Assembly (NCBI RefSeq): GCF_020715685.1
Contig: NZ_CP085840.1
Location: forward strand, 2,418,001 to 2,482,000
From: Dermatobacter hominis
GTDB taxonomy: Bacteria > Actinomycetota > Acidimicrobiia > Acidimicrobiales > Microtrichaceae
Direction of reading: 5' to 3'
Length of the DNA: 64,000 bases
This document shows positions 52,681-61,747 of the stretch, piece after piece. Positions within the stretch are counted from its first letter, which is position 1; each line of letters starts with the position of its first letter. The notes under the pieces were generated by a model. It worked only from the letters and a program-made list of their open reading frames with translations, was not told the DNA's origin and ran no database searches. The position numbers and the translations under genes were made by a program.

Positions 52681-53959
52681 ACCAGGCCGGCGGCAGCCGT
52701 CCGTCGGCTCCGACGGGCGCTGCGGCTCGGGCGGGCGGGGCGGCGGCACGCGCCGACGCATCGGGTACGACGGCGGCACCGCCATCGGCCGCACGCGCCC
52801 GGTGCCGGAGCCGCGCCACCACCCGGTGGAGGCTGAAGCGGGAGTGGTGCTCCGGGTGCGACGGCGGCGGCTCGTCGGGGTGGCGGACGTAGCTGACCAC
52901 CGCCTTGATCGCGCCCACCGTCGGCACCGCGAAGAGCGCCCCCACCACGCCGCCCACGGTGAAGCCCGAGATGGCGGCGAGCATGGTGACCGGGGCGGAG
53001 AGCTGGACCGCCCGTCCGACGATCGTCGGCTGCAGCACGTGGTTCGTCAGCAGCATGAAGACCAGGAACGTCACGGTCATGATCACGGCGGGCACGAGGC
53101 CGGCGGCCAGGCTCACGAGCACGACGACGACGAAGCCCATGAGCCCGCCGATCTGGGGGATCAGCGAGGTGAGCGCCGCCCAGACGCCGAGGACCGGGCT
53201 CAACGGCGCGCCGGCGATCAGCGCCCACACGGAGACCCAGATCCCGTTGAGCAGCGCGATCAGCAGCGACCCGGCGAAGTACCGGCCGATGACCGAGTAG
53301 ACGATGCGGCCGATGTCGTCGGCACGGGGCCGCCCCGACGCCGGCACGGCGCCGCGGACGGTGTCGACCAGCCGCGGCCCCTCGAGCAGCGCGCCGATCG
53401 TGACCAGGAGCCCGAGCACGAACGCGCCGAGCCCGAAGCCGACGCCCTTGGCGACGTCGCCGAGGTTGGCGTCCTCCTGGCCGATTCGCTCCGGGAGGGA
53501 GGCGAGGAACTCGCTCACCTTCCGGGGCACGCCCCACTCCACAAGGTGCGGACCGAGCACCGGGACGTCGCGCAGCGAGTCGACCGTCCGCGGCAGCTCG
53601 GTGCCGAGCGTCCTCGTCTGGCTCACGAGCTGCGGGCCCGCGAGCGCGACGAACAACCCGAACGCCGCGCCGACGAGGACCACCACGCCCAGCACCGCGA
53701 CGCCGCGGGCGACGCCGGTGCGCTGCACGCGCCCCACGAGCGGGTCGAGCGCCATCGCGACGAACAGGGCGACGACGATGAGCGTGACGCCGATCGAGGC
53801 CGTGCGCACCGCGCCGACCACCAGGGCCAGCGCGACGAGGAGCGCGAGCACCGTGGCGACGCTGCGCCAGTCGAGGTCGACGAGGAGCACCGGCGACCGC
53901 GCCGGGCGGGCCTGGCGCGCCACCGGGTCGTCGGGCGCGGGCTCCTGCTCGACGGCCAT
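52664..53959 (-). CDS. AI-2E/PerM-family transporter
   Basis: A 431-residue membrane protein with about eight helices. The family pattern includes the segment IGRYFAGSLLIALLNGIW, then LIPQIGGLMGFVVVV, then QPTIVGRAVQLSAPVTMLA. The last is the conserved C-terminal motif of the UPF0118 (AI-2E transporter) family, whose members include putative permeases and Na+/H+ antiporters. A disordered Ala/Pro tail follows. Chosen ATG gives MAVEQEPA; a longer in-frame start exists 7 codons upstream. The substrate is unknown. Confidence 0.8.
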   Translation of the reverse strand: MAVEQEPAPDDPVARQARPARSPVLLVDLDWRSVATVLALLVALALVVGAVRTASIGVTLIVVALFVAMALDPLVGRVQRTGVARGVAVLGVVVLVGAAFGLFVALAGPQLVSQTRTLGTELPRTVDSLRDVPVLGPHLVEWGVPRKVSEFLASLPERIGQEDANLGDVAKGVGFGLGAFVLGLLVTIGALLEGPRLVDTVRGAVPASGRPRADDIGRIVYSVIGRYFAGSLLIALLNGIWVSVWALIAGAPLSPVLGVWAALTSLIPQIGGLMGFVVVVLVSLAAGLVPAVIMTVTFLVFMLLTNHVLQPTIVGRAVQLSAPVTMLAAISGFTVGGVVGALFAVPTVGAIKAVVSYVRHPDEPPPSHPEHHSRFSLHRVVARLRHRARAADGGAAVVPDASARAAAPPARAAAPVGADGRLPPAWFSPPG

Positions 53960-54171
53960 GCGGCGCACACTACGAGGCACCGGCAGCGCACCGGTCGATC
54001 CCCCCGGCCATCCTCTGACCGGCGATCGACCGCTCGTAGGATCGCCGGATCGACCCCGAGCTCCCCCCGCCCTCGGCCCCGTCGCGCGCCGCCGTCGCCC
54101 CGTCCGACGGCGCCTCCGACGACGGTGGCCGCGCCGCGACGCCGACGCTGCGGCTGACGCCGACCTCGCTC

Positions 54172-55293
54172 GTGCGGGCGATCCTCGTCGTCGGCGTCGT
54201 GGCGGTGTGCGTCGGCGTCGCGCTCCGCGCCGCGGGGCCGGTGATGTGGTTCGTCGAGGCGGCGCTGGTGGCCGCGCTCGCAGCGCCGGTGCTCGGCCGG
54301 ATGCGGCGCCACATGCCGGCGGCCGTCGCCGTGCTGGCCCTGACCGCCGCCGCGCTGGTCGTCGTGGGCGTGCTGGGAGCGGTGGCGTTCAGCGAGCTGC
54401 ACGACGAGGCGTTCCGGTTCCGCGACAGCGTCCCGTCGGCGGTGCGCGACCTCCAGCGTGACAAGCCCTTCGGCGGGCTCATGGAGGACCTCAAGGTCGC
54501 CGAGCAGGTGGATCGCCTCTCCGACGGCCTGGCCGAGCGGTTCGAGCTCGGCGCCGACCTGCCGGGGCTGGCCACGGCCCTCGGCGGCAAGGTCTCGACC
54601 GGGTTCATCATCTGGGTGCTGTCGGTGATGCTCGTCTTCACCGGCCCCGGCATGGTCGACGCGACCGTCGGCCTGCTGCCCGACCGCGCCGCGAGGGCGG
54701 TCGGCCCGGCGCTGCGGCGCGCCTACGGCGACGTCGTGCGCTACCTCGGGCTGACCTCGCTGCGCGCCCTCGTCGTCGGCGTCGCCGTCTACGCGGTCGC
54801 GTCAGCGCTCGGCATCGACATGCCCGCCCTGCTGGCCGTGGTCGCCGCGGTCTGCGCGTACATCCCGTACGTGGGCCTGGTCCTGGGCGGCCTGCCGCTG
54901 GCGCTGCTCGCCGTCCTCAACGGCACGACCGAGGCGGCGCTGATCTTCCTCGGCGCGGTGGCCGCGCAGACGATCGACTCGCTGGTGGTGCAGCCGCGCA
55001 TCGACCGACGCTCGTTCTCGTTCGGGATGTTCCCCACGCTCGTCGTGGCCATCATCGGCTTCGGGCTCTACGGCGTGGTCGGGCTGTTCCTCGGCATCTT
55101 CGCCGGCGCGCTCCTGCTGGCGCTGGGCGTGGAGCTCGGGCCCGACCTCGGGATGGGGCGGACCGGACCGGCCGGCGGCGGCGACGGGGCCACCGACGCG
55201 GGCGAGGTGCTCGACGACGTGCCCGACGAGCTGCCGGTCGGCGACGACGGGGCGGCCGTCAGGGCCGGCTCGGCCGCAGCAGCCGGGACGTGA
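54172..55293 (+). CDS. AI-2E/PerM-family transporter (second copy)
   Basis: A 373-residue UPF0118-family membrane protein, divergent from the first. Conserved features are RAYGDVVRYLGLTSLRALVVG, YIPYVGLVLGGLPLALLA and QPRIDRRSFSFGMFPTLVV. An acidic tail follows. GTG at 54172 is the only standard start; the frame is open back to a stop at 54037 with coding-like text, so a non-standard start upstream (for example CTG or ATC) is possible. The 3' end overlaps the convergent gene by 35 bases. Confidence 0.75.
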   Translation: MRAILVVGVVAVCVGVALRAAGPVMWFVEAALVAALAAPVLGRMRRHMPAAVAVLALTAAALVVVGVLGAVAFSELHDEAFRFRDSVPSAVRDLQRDKPFGGLMEDLKVAEQVDRLSDGLAERFELGADLPGLATALGGKVSTGFIIWVLSVMLVFTGPGMVDATVGLLPDRAARAVGPALRRAYGDVVRYLGLTSLRALVVGVAVYAVASALGIDMPALLAVVAAVCAYIPYVGLVLGGLPLALLAVLNGTTEAALIFLGAVAAQTIDSLVVQPRIDRRSFSFGMFPTLVVAIIGFGLYGVVGLFLGIFAGALLLALGVELGPDLGMGRTGPAGGGDGATDAGEVLDDVPDELPVGDDGAAVRAGSAAAAGT

Positions 55294-56218
55294 CGCCCTC
55301 GATCACCGACGGCGGCCGCTCGCCCGAGGCGACGGCGTCGAGCACCGACTCGAGCTCGTCGTCGATCTGCGACGTGTAGGCCTTCCGGGACCACATCACC
55401 CCGGCCCCGGCCGCGGCCGAGGCGACGGCCCCGCCCACGGCGGCGCCCCAGCCCCACGGCGGCAGCAGTCCGACGGCCGACGCGGCCACGCCCGTGACCG
55501 TGACGGCCGTGCCGCCCGCCGCGGCGTTCTGGCGGCTCCGGGTGGCGTCGACGAGCAGCCCGACCACGCAGCGCCGGTCGTCGAGCGCCGTCACCACGAC
55601 GCGCACCTTGCGGACGTGGGCCAGCCGCTCGCCGCCCTGGACCGCGTGCACCGCCCGCTGCGCACCGGCCACGGGGTCGTTGCGGCGGGCGTACTCGACC
55701 CACCCGCTGGTGCCCTCGCCCGCCGGCGTCGAGCGGGCGCGCCGCAGCACGCGGCCCTTGCGCATCCACTGGTCGACGCAGTCGGTCAGCCCGTCGACCG
55801 AGCCCTCGACCACGCGGGCGACCACGAACCGCTCCGGTCCGAGCAGCGCGTCGGCCCGCCGCGGCCGCCGCTCGAGCAGGCCCAGCTCCTCCTCGACGAC
55901 CGCGCGCCGCACCTCGGCGCGGTCGATGCCGAGCTCGTCGGCGGCGTCGAGGAGCGCCTGCACCGAGACGCGCTGGTCGACGTCGTCCACGCCGTCGAGC
56001 TGCACCGCCCGGCGCAGCACCCGCTCGGCGGCGTCCCGGTCGAGCTGGCTGCGGTCGACCGTCGGGCGCCCGGCCGCGCCGGTGGTGCGCCGATCCGACG
56101 TCGCGCCGGTGGCGCCGGTGGCGCCGCCCCCTGCCGTGGCGGCGCGGGTCGAGGTCGCTCGCTCGTCCCCGCCCGCGGCGGACCGGGGAGGCTGCTGGGC
56201 GGCGGCGCCGGCGGTCAC
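55259..56218 (-). CDS. Membrane protein of unknown function
   Basis: A 319-residue protein. An Ala/Thr/Gly-rich N-terminus precedes a helical domain (LDRDAAERVLRRAVQL, then LLDAADELGIDRAEVRRAVVEEELG). A globular region follows, then two hydrophobic segments close to the C-terminus (VTVTGVAASAVGLLPPWG and WGAAVGGAVASAAAGAGV). I recognise no family. It is separate from hemL (92-base gap). GTG start. Confidence 0.55.
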   Translation of the reverse strand: MTAGAAAQQPPRSAAGGDERATSTRAATAGGGATGATGATSDRRTTGAAGRPTVDRSQLDRDAAERVLRRAVQLDGVDDVDQRVSVQALLDAADELGIDRAEVRRAVVEEELGLLERRPRRADALLGPERFVVARVVEGSVDGLTDCVDQWMRKGRVLRRARSTPAGEGTSGWVEYARRNDPVAGAQRAVHAVQGGERLAHVRKVRVVVTALDDRRCVVGLLVDATRSRQNAAAGGTAVTVTGVAASAVGLLPPWGWGAAVGGAVASAAAGAGVMWSRKAYTSQIDDELESVLDAVASGERPPSVIEGVTSRLLRPSRP

Positions 56219-56310
56219 GGCGCCCAGCGTACGGGTCGCCCACGCCGCCTCGCCGTCGCGACCGGCCGCTGGACCGGCGGTCCTGTCGCCCCGAGGGTGC
56301 GCACGGCGGG

Positions 56311-57600
56311 TCAGAGCGTGGCGGCGACCTCGTGGGCGGCGGCGATCGTCGCCTCGACGTCCTCGGCCGTGTGGGCGAGCGACGGGAACAGCACCTCGTA
56401 CGGGCCGGGGGCCAGGGCGATGCCCCGGTCGAGCATCCCGTGGAACCAGGCCGGGTAGCGACCGACGGCGACCAGCCCGGCGGCGGTGGCGAAGTCGACC
56501 GGCTGCTCCACCGCGGCGCCGCCGCCCGGGCCGAAGAACACGCCGAGCAGGGGCCCGACGCGGGGCACGACGGCGGGCACCCCGGCCGCGGCGAAGGCCG
56601 AGCGGAGGCCCTCGGCCAGCGTGTCGGCCGTGGCCGAGAGCTGGTCGTAGGCCGCGGCGTCGAGCTGCGACAGCACGGTGAGCCCGGCCGCGGTGGCGAG
56701 CGGGTTCCCCGACAGCGTGCCCGCCTGGTACACGGACCCGAGGGGCGCGAGGTGGGCCATGATCTCGGCCGTCGCACCGAAGGCGCCGACCGGCAGACCG
56801 CCGCCGATCACCTTCCCGAAGCACCACAGGTCGGGCGTGACCCCGGACCACTCGGTGGCGCCGCCGACGCAGATGCGGAAGCCGGTGATGACCTCGTCGA
56901 ACAGCAGGAGGGCGCCGACCCGCGTGCACTCGGCGCGCAGCCCGGCCAGGAAGCCGTCGACCGGCGGGACCAGGCCCATGTTGGCCGCGAGCGGCTCGAC
57001 GATCACGACGGCCACGGACTCGTCGAGGCGGGGCACCACGTTGTACGGGAGCACGATCGTGTCGGCGACGGCTCCGGGTGTCACGCCGCCGGAGTCGGGC
57101 CGGGCCTCGGTCCCGAGCACGGCCTCGGCCACCCCGGAGCCGGCGGCGGCGAGCAGCGCGTCGGAGTGGCCGTGGTAGTTGCCCTCGAACTTCACGATCC
57201 GGTCCCGGCCCGTGACCCCCCGGGCCAGCCGGATCGCCGACATGGTCGCCTCGGTGCCGGAGCTGACCAGGCGCACCTGCTCGAGGCCCGGGATGCGGGC
57301 GACGATCTCCTCGGCCATCCGGACCTCGCCCTCGGTCGGGGCGCCGAACGTCGAGCCGCGGGTGGCCGCCTTCTGGATCGCCTCGACGACCATCGGGTGG
57401 GCGTGGCCGAGGATCGACGCGCCGTAGCTCTGGACGTAGTCGATGAACTCGCGGCCCTCGACGTCGCGGACCCGTGAGCCGCGGCCCGACTCGACGAAGT
57501 ACGGCGTCCCGCCGACCGACCGGAAGGCCCGCACCGGCGAGTTCACCCCGCCGGGGATGACCTGCAGGCCGCGCTGGTACAGCTCCTCGTTGGTGGTCAC
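56311..57600 (-). CDS. hemL: Glutamate-1-semialdehyde 2,1-aminomutase
   Basis: A 429-residue PLP enzyme that makes 5-aminolevulinate from glutamate-1-semialdehyde in the C5 heme pathway. Hallmarks are QVIPGGVNSPVRAFRSVGG at the N-terminus, the aspartate in LLLFDEVITGFR and the PLP lysine in FGKVIGGGLPVGAFG. GTG start. It is 33 bases after the hemB stop and completes the heme gene set in this block. Confidence 0.95.
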   Translation of the reverse strand: MTTNEELYQRGLQVIPGGVNSPVRAFRSVGGTPYFVESGRGSRVRDVEGREFIDYVQSYGASILGHAHPMVVEAIQKAATRGSTFGAPTEGEVRMAEEIVARIPGLEQVRLVSSGTEATMSAIRLARGVTGRDRIVKFEGNYHGHSDALLAAAGSGVAEAVLGTEARPDSGGVTPGAVADTIVLPYNVVPRLDESVAVVIVEPLAANMGLVPPVDGFLAGLRAECTRVGALLLFDEVITGFRICVGGATEWSGVTPDLWCFGKVIGGGLPVGAFGATAEIMAHLAPLGSVYQAGTLSGNPLATAAGLTVLSQLDAAAYDQLSATADTLAEGLRSAFAAAGVPAVVPRVGPLLGVFFGPGGGAAVEQPVDFATAAGLVAVGRYPAWFHGMLDRGIALAPGPYEVLFPSLAHTAEDVEATIAAAHEVAATL

Positions 57601-57633
57601 GCCGTCGCCTCCGTCATCGTCCGCCGCGGTCCG

Positions 57634-58614
57634 TCACTGCAGGCGCTCGGCGAGCGCGCGGGCGAAGTAGGTCAGCACCATGTCGGCACCCGCCCGCTTC
57701 ACCGCGGTGATCTGCTCGAGCGCGACCGCGTCGCCGTCGATCCAGCCCCGCTCGGCCGCGGCGTGGACCATCGCGTACTCGCCGCTCACGTGGTACGCCG
57801 CGATCGGCACGTCGACCTCGGCCCGCGCCCGGGCGATGACGTCGAGGTAGGTCATGGCCGGCTTGACCATGATCATGTCGGCGCCCTCGCCGACGTCCTC
57901 TCGGATCTCGGCCATCGCCTCCCGGGCGTTGGCCCAGTCCTGCTGGTAGGCCGTGCGGTCGCCGCCGTCGGCGATGCTCACGTCGACGGCGTCGCGGAAC
58001 GGGCCGTAGAGCGCCGAGGCGTACTTGGCCGCGTAGGCCAGGATCGCCACGTCCTCGTGGCCCTCCTCGTCGAGGGCGTCACGGATCGCGAGCACCTGGC
58101 CGTCCATCATCCCGGACGGGGCGCAGATGTCGGCGCCGGCGCCGGCCTGGGCGATCGCCACCTCGCCGTACACCTCGAGCGTGGCGTCGTTGTCGACCCG
58201 GCCGTCGGGGGTAACGAGGCCGCAGTGGCCGTGGTCGGTGTACTCGTCGATGCAGAGGTCGGCCATCAGCACGACGCGGTCGCCCAGGTCGTCGCGCAGG
58301 TCGCGCAGCGCGACCTGGACGATGCCGTCGGGGTCCGACGCCCCCGAGCCCTCGGGGTCCTTGGTCGCGGGCACGCCGAAGAGGATGACGGCGTCGATGC
58401 CCAGGTCGACGAGCTCGGCGACCTCCTTGCGGAGGGACTCGCGGGAGTGCTGCACGACGCCCGGGAGCGACGGCACCGGCACCGGCTCGTCGATGCCCTC
58501 CCGCACGAACAGCGGGGCCACCAGGTCGTCGACGCCGAGGCGGGTCTCGGCCACGAGCCGGCGCAGCGCCGGGGTGCGGCGCAGGCGGCGGAGGCGGGTC
58601 TGGGGGAAGCTCAC
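57634..58614 (-). CDS. hemB: Porphobilinogen synthase (delta-aminolevulinate dehydratase)
   Basis: A 326-residue enzyme that condenses two 5-aminolevulinate molecules to porphobilinogen. The catalytic lysines are in YAAKYASALYGPFRDA and MIMVKPAMTYLDV. The metal-region motif DLCIDEYTDHGHCG is present. GTG start chosen because SFPQTRLRRLRRTPALRRLV is the normal N-terminus; the longer frame upstream enters the intergenic gap. Confidence 0.95.
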   Translation of the reverse strand: MSFPQTRLRRLRRTPALRRLVAETRLGVDDLVAPLFVREGIDEPVPVPSLPGVVQHSRESLRKEVAELVDLGIDAVILFGVPATKDPEGSGASDPDGIVQVALRDLRDDLGDRVVLMADLCIDEYTDHGHCGLVTPDGRVDNDATLEVYGEVAIAQAGAGADICAPSGMMDGQVLAIRDALDEEGHEDVAILAYAAKYASALYGPFRDAVDVSIADGGDRTAYQQDWANAREAMAEIREDVGEGADMIMVKPAMTYLDVIARARAEVDVPIAAYHVSGEYAMVHAAAERGWIDGDAVALEQITAVKRAGADMVLTYFARALAERLQ

Positions 58615-58665
58615 GACGTCGATCCTACGAGCCTCGAACCGACCGCTCCCCACCGGGGATCGCGG

Positions 58666-59325
58666 TCACTCGACGAGCCCGCGCAGCACGTCGGGGCTCA
58701 GCTCCAGACAGGAGCCGACCTCGAGGTCGGCGTGCGAGAAGTCCATGCCGCGGGTGAGCGACCCGGGGACCGCCACCGCGGCCATCCCGGCCGCCTTCGC
58801 CGCGGCGACGCCGTTGACCGAGTCCTCGATCGCGACGGTCGCCGAGGGATCGACGCCGAGGCGTTCGCACGCGAGGAGGTAGACGGCGGGGTCCGGCTTC
58901 GTCCGGTGGACCTCGTCGCCGGTGGCCCGCACGGGGAAGCGGTCGAGGAGGCCCTGCTCGGCGAGGTGCCCGGTCACCCAGTCGTCGGGCGACGACGAGG
59001 CGATCGCGACCGGCAGACCGGCGGCGACGACGGCGTCGCGCAGCGTCACCACCCCCGGCAGCGGCTCGAGCCCGGCGGTGCACTCGGCGTGGGCCCGTCG
59101 GCGGGCGGGCACGATGACGTCCCGGTCGACCGGGCGGCCCAGCTGCTCCTCGAGGATGTCGGTCCAGTGCGGGTGCTCGAGCGAGCCGATGAAGGTCTTC
59201 CACAGCTCGAGGTTGAGCTCCGTGCCGTGGGCGCGGAACTGCTCCGCGGCGGTCACGTACTCGCACCACTCGGTGTCGATCACGAGCCCGTCGAAGTCGA
59301 AGACCACCGCCTGCAGGTCGGCCAC
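58666..59325 (-). CDS. HAD-superfamily hydrolase (beta-phosphoglucomutase-like)
   Basis: A 219-residue HAD phosphatase. Motif I is VVFDFDGLVIDTE (nucleophile and acid Asp), motif II is IASSS, motif III is KPDPAVY and motif IV is IEDSVNG. The cap domain is of the PGMB-like alpha type. It lies four bases after the cobA-hemD stop within the heme operon; the link to heme is only by position. GTG start. Confidence 0.8.
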   Translation of the reverse strand: MADLQAVVFDFDGLVIDTEWCEYVTAAEQFRAHGTELNLELWKTFIGSLEHPHWTDILEEQLGRPVDRDVIVPARRRAHAECTAGLEPLPGVVTLRDAVVAAGLPVAIASSSPDDWVTGHLAEQGLLDRFPVRATGDEVHRTKPDPAVYLLACERLGVDPSATVAIEDSVNGVAAAKAAGMAAVAVPGSLTRGMDFSHADLEVGSCLELSPDVLRGLVE

Positions 59326-59329
59326 CTGG

Positions 59330-60814
59330 TCAGCCCCGGGGGCCGGCGAGGGCGGCGACGACCGAGCTGACGAGCCCGTCGATCGCGTGCACCTCGGCCT
59401 CGGCCGTGACGGTCAGGCCCAGCCGGCGCGCCGTCGCCGCGGTGACCGGTCCGATGCAGGCCACCACCGGCGGGGCCCCCGCCGCCGCGGCATCGGGTCC
59501 GCCCATGGCGGCGACGAAGTGCTCGACCGTCGACGACGACGTGAACGTGACCGCGTCGGCCGCCGCGACCTGCGCCCGGACCTCGTCGTCGTAGTCGACC
59601 GCCTCGGTCCGGTACGCCTCGACGACGTCGACGGTCCAGCCGCGGGCCCGCAACCCGTCGGGCAGGACGTCGCGGGCGACCGCGGCCCGGGCCAGCAGCA
59701 CCCGTCCGCCGCCCTCGGGCGGGTCGGGGAAGGCCTCGAGCAGCGACTCGGCGACGAAGTGCGGCGGGACGAGGTCGGCGACGACGTGCGCACCGGAGAG
59801 CGCCGCGCCGGTCCCCGGGCCCATCACCGCGACGCGGACCCCGGCCAGGTCGCGTCCGTCACGCAGCTCGGCCACGAAGCGGGCGGCGCCGTTTGGCGAG
59901 GTGAGCACGACCCAGTCGTAGGAGCCGACGTCCGCCACGGCCTCGCGCAGCGCGGCCCCGCCGTCGGCCGGTTCGCCGATGCGGATCGTGGGCGCGATCA
60001 CGACCTCGGCCCCCGCCTCGCGGAGGTGGCGGGCGAGCTCGGGCGACTGGTCGCGGGTGCGGGTCACGACGACCGACCGGCCGAGGAGCGGACGGCGCTC
60101 GAACCAGTCGAGGTGCTCCCCCGCGACCTCGCCGATGACGATCGTGGCGGGCGGCCGCAGCGCCCGGTCCGCGAGCGTCGACAGCGTCGCCCGCACCGTC
60201 GACTGCTCGGAGCGGGTCCCCCACCGGATCGCCGCGGCGGGGGTGTCGGGCGGGAGGCCGCCGGCCACGAGCCGCGCCGCGATCTCGCGCAGGTGCTTCA
60301 CCCCCATGAGCACGACGATGGTGCCGCCGACCTGCGCCAGCGCCTCCCAGCCGACGTCGGTGCGGCCCTTCGTCGGATCCTCGTGGCCGGTGACGATCGT
60401 GACGCTGGTCGACGAGTAGCGCAGGGTGACGGGGATGCCGGCGTAGGCGGGGACGGCGATCGCCGACGTGATGCCCGGCACGACCTCGTACGGGACGCCG
60501 GCCGCGGCGAGCGCGGCGGCCTCCTCGGCCCCCCGGGCGAACACGAACGGGTCGCCGCCCTTCAGGCGCACGACCGTGCGACCCGCACGGCCGTGGGCGA
60601 CGAGCAGCTCGTTGATCTCGTCCTGCGAGGTCGACGGGCCGTCGGGGGACTTGCCGACGTCGATGCGGGCTGCGCCGTCGGGCGCGAGGTCGAGCAGCTC
60701 ACGGGCCGACAGCCGGTCGTGCACGACGACGTCGGCGCGGCGGAGCACCTCGGCCCCTCGCAGCGTGAGCAGACCGGGGTCGCCCGGACCGGCGCCGACG
60801 AGGTACACGGTCAC
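59330..60814 (-). CDS. Uroporphyrinogen-III C-methyltransferase / uroporphyrinogen-III synthase fusion
   Basis: A 494-residue two-domain protein. The N-terminal half is a SUMT (CobA) domain: YLVGAGPGDPGLLTLRGAE, VVHDRLSARELL, KGGDPFVFARGAEE and PVTLRYSS. The C-terminal 240 residues are a HemD domain: VVVTRTRDQSPELARHL, VVLTSPNGAARF and VTFTSSSTVEHF. The fusion (CobA/HemD, often annotated hemD or cobA) is known from actinobacteria and clostridia. It makes uroporphyrinogen III and then precorrin-2 for siroheme or cobalamin. The GTG start overlaps the hemC stop (GTGA). Confidence 0.93.
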   Translation of the reverse strand: MTVYLVGAGPGDPGLLTLRGAEVLRRADVVVHDRLSARELLDLAPDGAARIDVGKSPDGPSTSQDEINELLVAHGRAGRTVVRLKGGDPFVFARGAEEAAALAAAGVPYEVVPGITSAIAVPAYAGIPVTLRYSSTSVTIVTGHEDPTKGRTDVGWEALAQVGGTIVVLMGVKHLREIAARLVAGGLPPDTPAAAIRWGTRSEQSTVRATLSTLADRALRPPATIVIGEVAGEHLDWFERRPLLGRSVVVTRTRDQSPELARHLREAGAEVVIAPTIRIGEPADGGAALREAVADVGSYDWVVLTSPNGAARFVAELRDGRDLAGVRVAVMGPGTGAALSGAHVVADLVPPHFVAESLLEAFPDPPEGGGRVLLARAAVARDVLPDGLRARGWTVDVVEAYRTEAVDYDDEVRAQVAAADAVTFTSSSTVEHFVAAMGGPDAAAAGAPPVVACIGPVTAATARRLGLTVTAEAEVHAIDGLVSSVVAALAGPRG

Positions 60815-61740
60815 GCCGCACCGCCCGGTCCTCGACCCGCGGCGTCGACCTGGGCGCGCAGGCGGGCCGCCAGCGTGGCGCCCACCCGCTCGGGGTCGTC
60901 GCCGACCTCGACCCCGTGGTGCACCTCGACGCGGCCGTCGGCATCGGGCTCGCCGCCGAGGATGGCCCGGACGCTCAGCACGCCGGGCCCGTCCGACTCG
61001 TCGGGCAGGAGCGTCGCGTGCGCGCCGGCGGGGAGGGTGCAGTCCCCGCCCAGCTCGGTGAGGAAGGCCCGTTCGGCGTCGACGGTGCGCCGGCTGGGCG
61101 CGTGCTCGATCCGCGACAGCAGCGACCGCAGGGGCCCGTCGTCGAGCCGGCACTCCACCACGAGCGCGCCCTGCGCGACCTGGGGCACGACGAGCGTCGC
61201 GGGCAGGACGTCGGTGAGCCGGTCCCCGAGCCCGAGCCGCTCGAGCGCGACGGCGGCCACGACGATCGCGTCGAAGTCCTCGGCCTTGCGGAGGCGCGTC
61301 GCCATGTTGCCGCGCAGCTCCGCGAACCGGAGGTCCGGTCGCAGGTGCGCGAGCTGGACCCGGCGGCGGGCCGACCCGGTGGCGACGATGCCGTCGGTGG
61401 GCAGGTCGACGAGCCGGCGCCCGACGAGGGCGTCCCGCACGTCGCCCCGCTCGGGGACCGCGGCGATCACGAGCCCGTCGGGCGTGCGGGCCGGCAGGTC
61501 CTTCCCCGAGTGCACGGCGAGGTCGGCACGGCCGTCGAGCACCGCCGCCTGCACCTCGGTGGCGAACACGCCCTTGCCGCCGATCTCCGACAGCGGGACG
61601 TCGGTGCGCCGGTCGCCCTCGGTGCTCAGCGGCTCGACGACGACGTCGACGTCGGCGCGGACGGACCGGATCAGCGAGGCGACGTGGTCGGCCTGCCAGC
61701 GCGCCAGCGGGGAGGCACGCGCGGCGATCCGGACCCGCAC
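60811..61740 (-). CDS. hemC: Hydroxymethylbilane synthase (porphobilinogen deaminase)
   Basis: A 309-residue enzyme that polymerises four porphobilinogens. The dipyrromethane cofactor cysteine is Cys234 in LGGDCTLPAGA. The N-terminal IAARASPLARWQADHV and VHSGKDLP (catalytic Asp) are canonical. GTG start, seven bases after the hemA stop; the longer frame upstream overlaps hemA and lacks family similarity. Confidence 0.95.
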   Translation of the reverse strand: MRVRIAARASPLARWQADHVASLIRSVRADVDVVVEPLSTEGDRRTDVPLSEIGGKGVFATEVQAAVLDGRADLAVHSGKDLPARTPDGLVIAAVPERGDVRDALVGRRLVDLPTDGIVATGSARRRVQLAHLRPDLRFAELRGNMATRLRKAEDFDAIVVAAVALERLGLGDRLTDVLPATLVVPQVAQGALVVECRLDDGPLRSLLSRIEHAPSRRTVDAERAFLTELGGDCTLPAGAHATLLPDESDGPGVLSVRAILGGEPDADGRVEVHHGVEVGDDPERVGATLAARLRAQVDAAGRGPGGAA

Positions 61741-61747
61741 CGGCGGC

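Noticed and set aside
52664-55293. LuxS/AI-2 quorum-sensing locus
   Set aside because: The AI-2E family name is historical; no luxS or lsr gene is present, and UPF0118 members have other transport functions.
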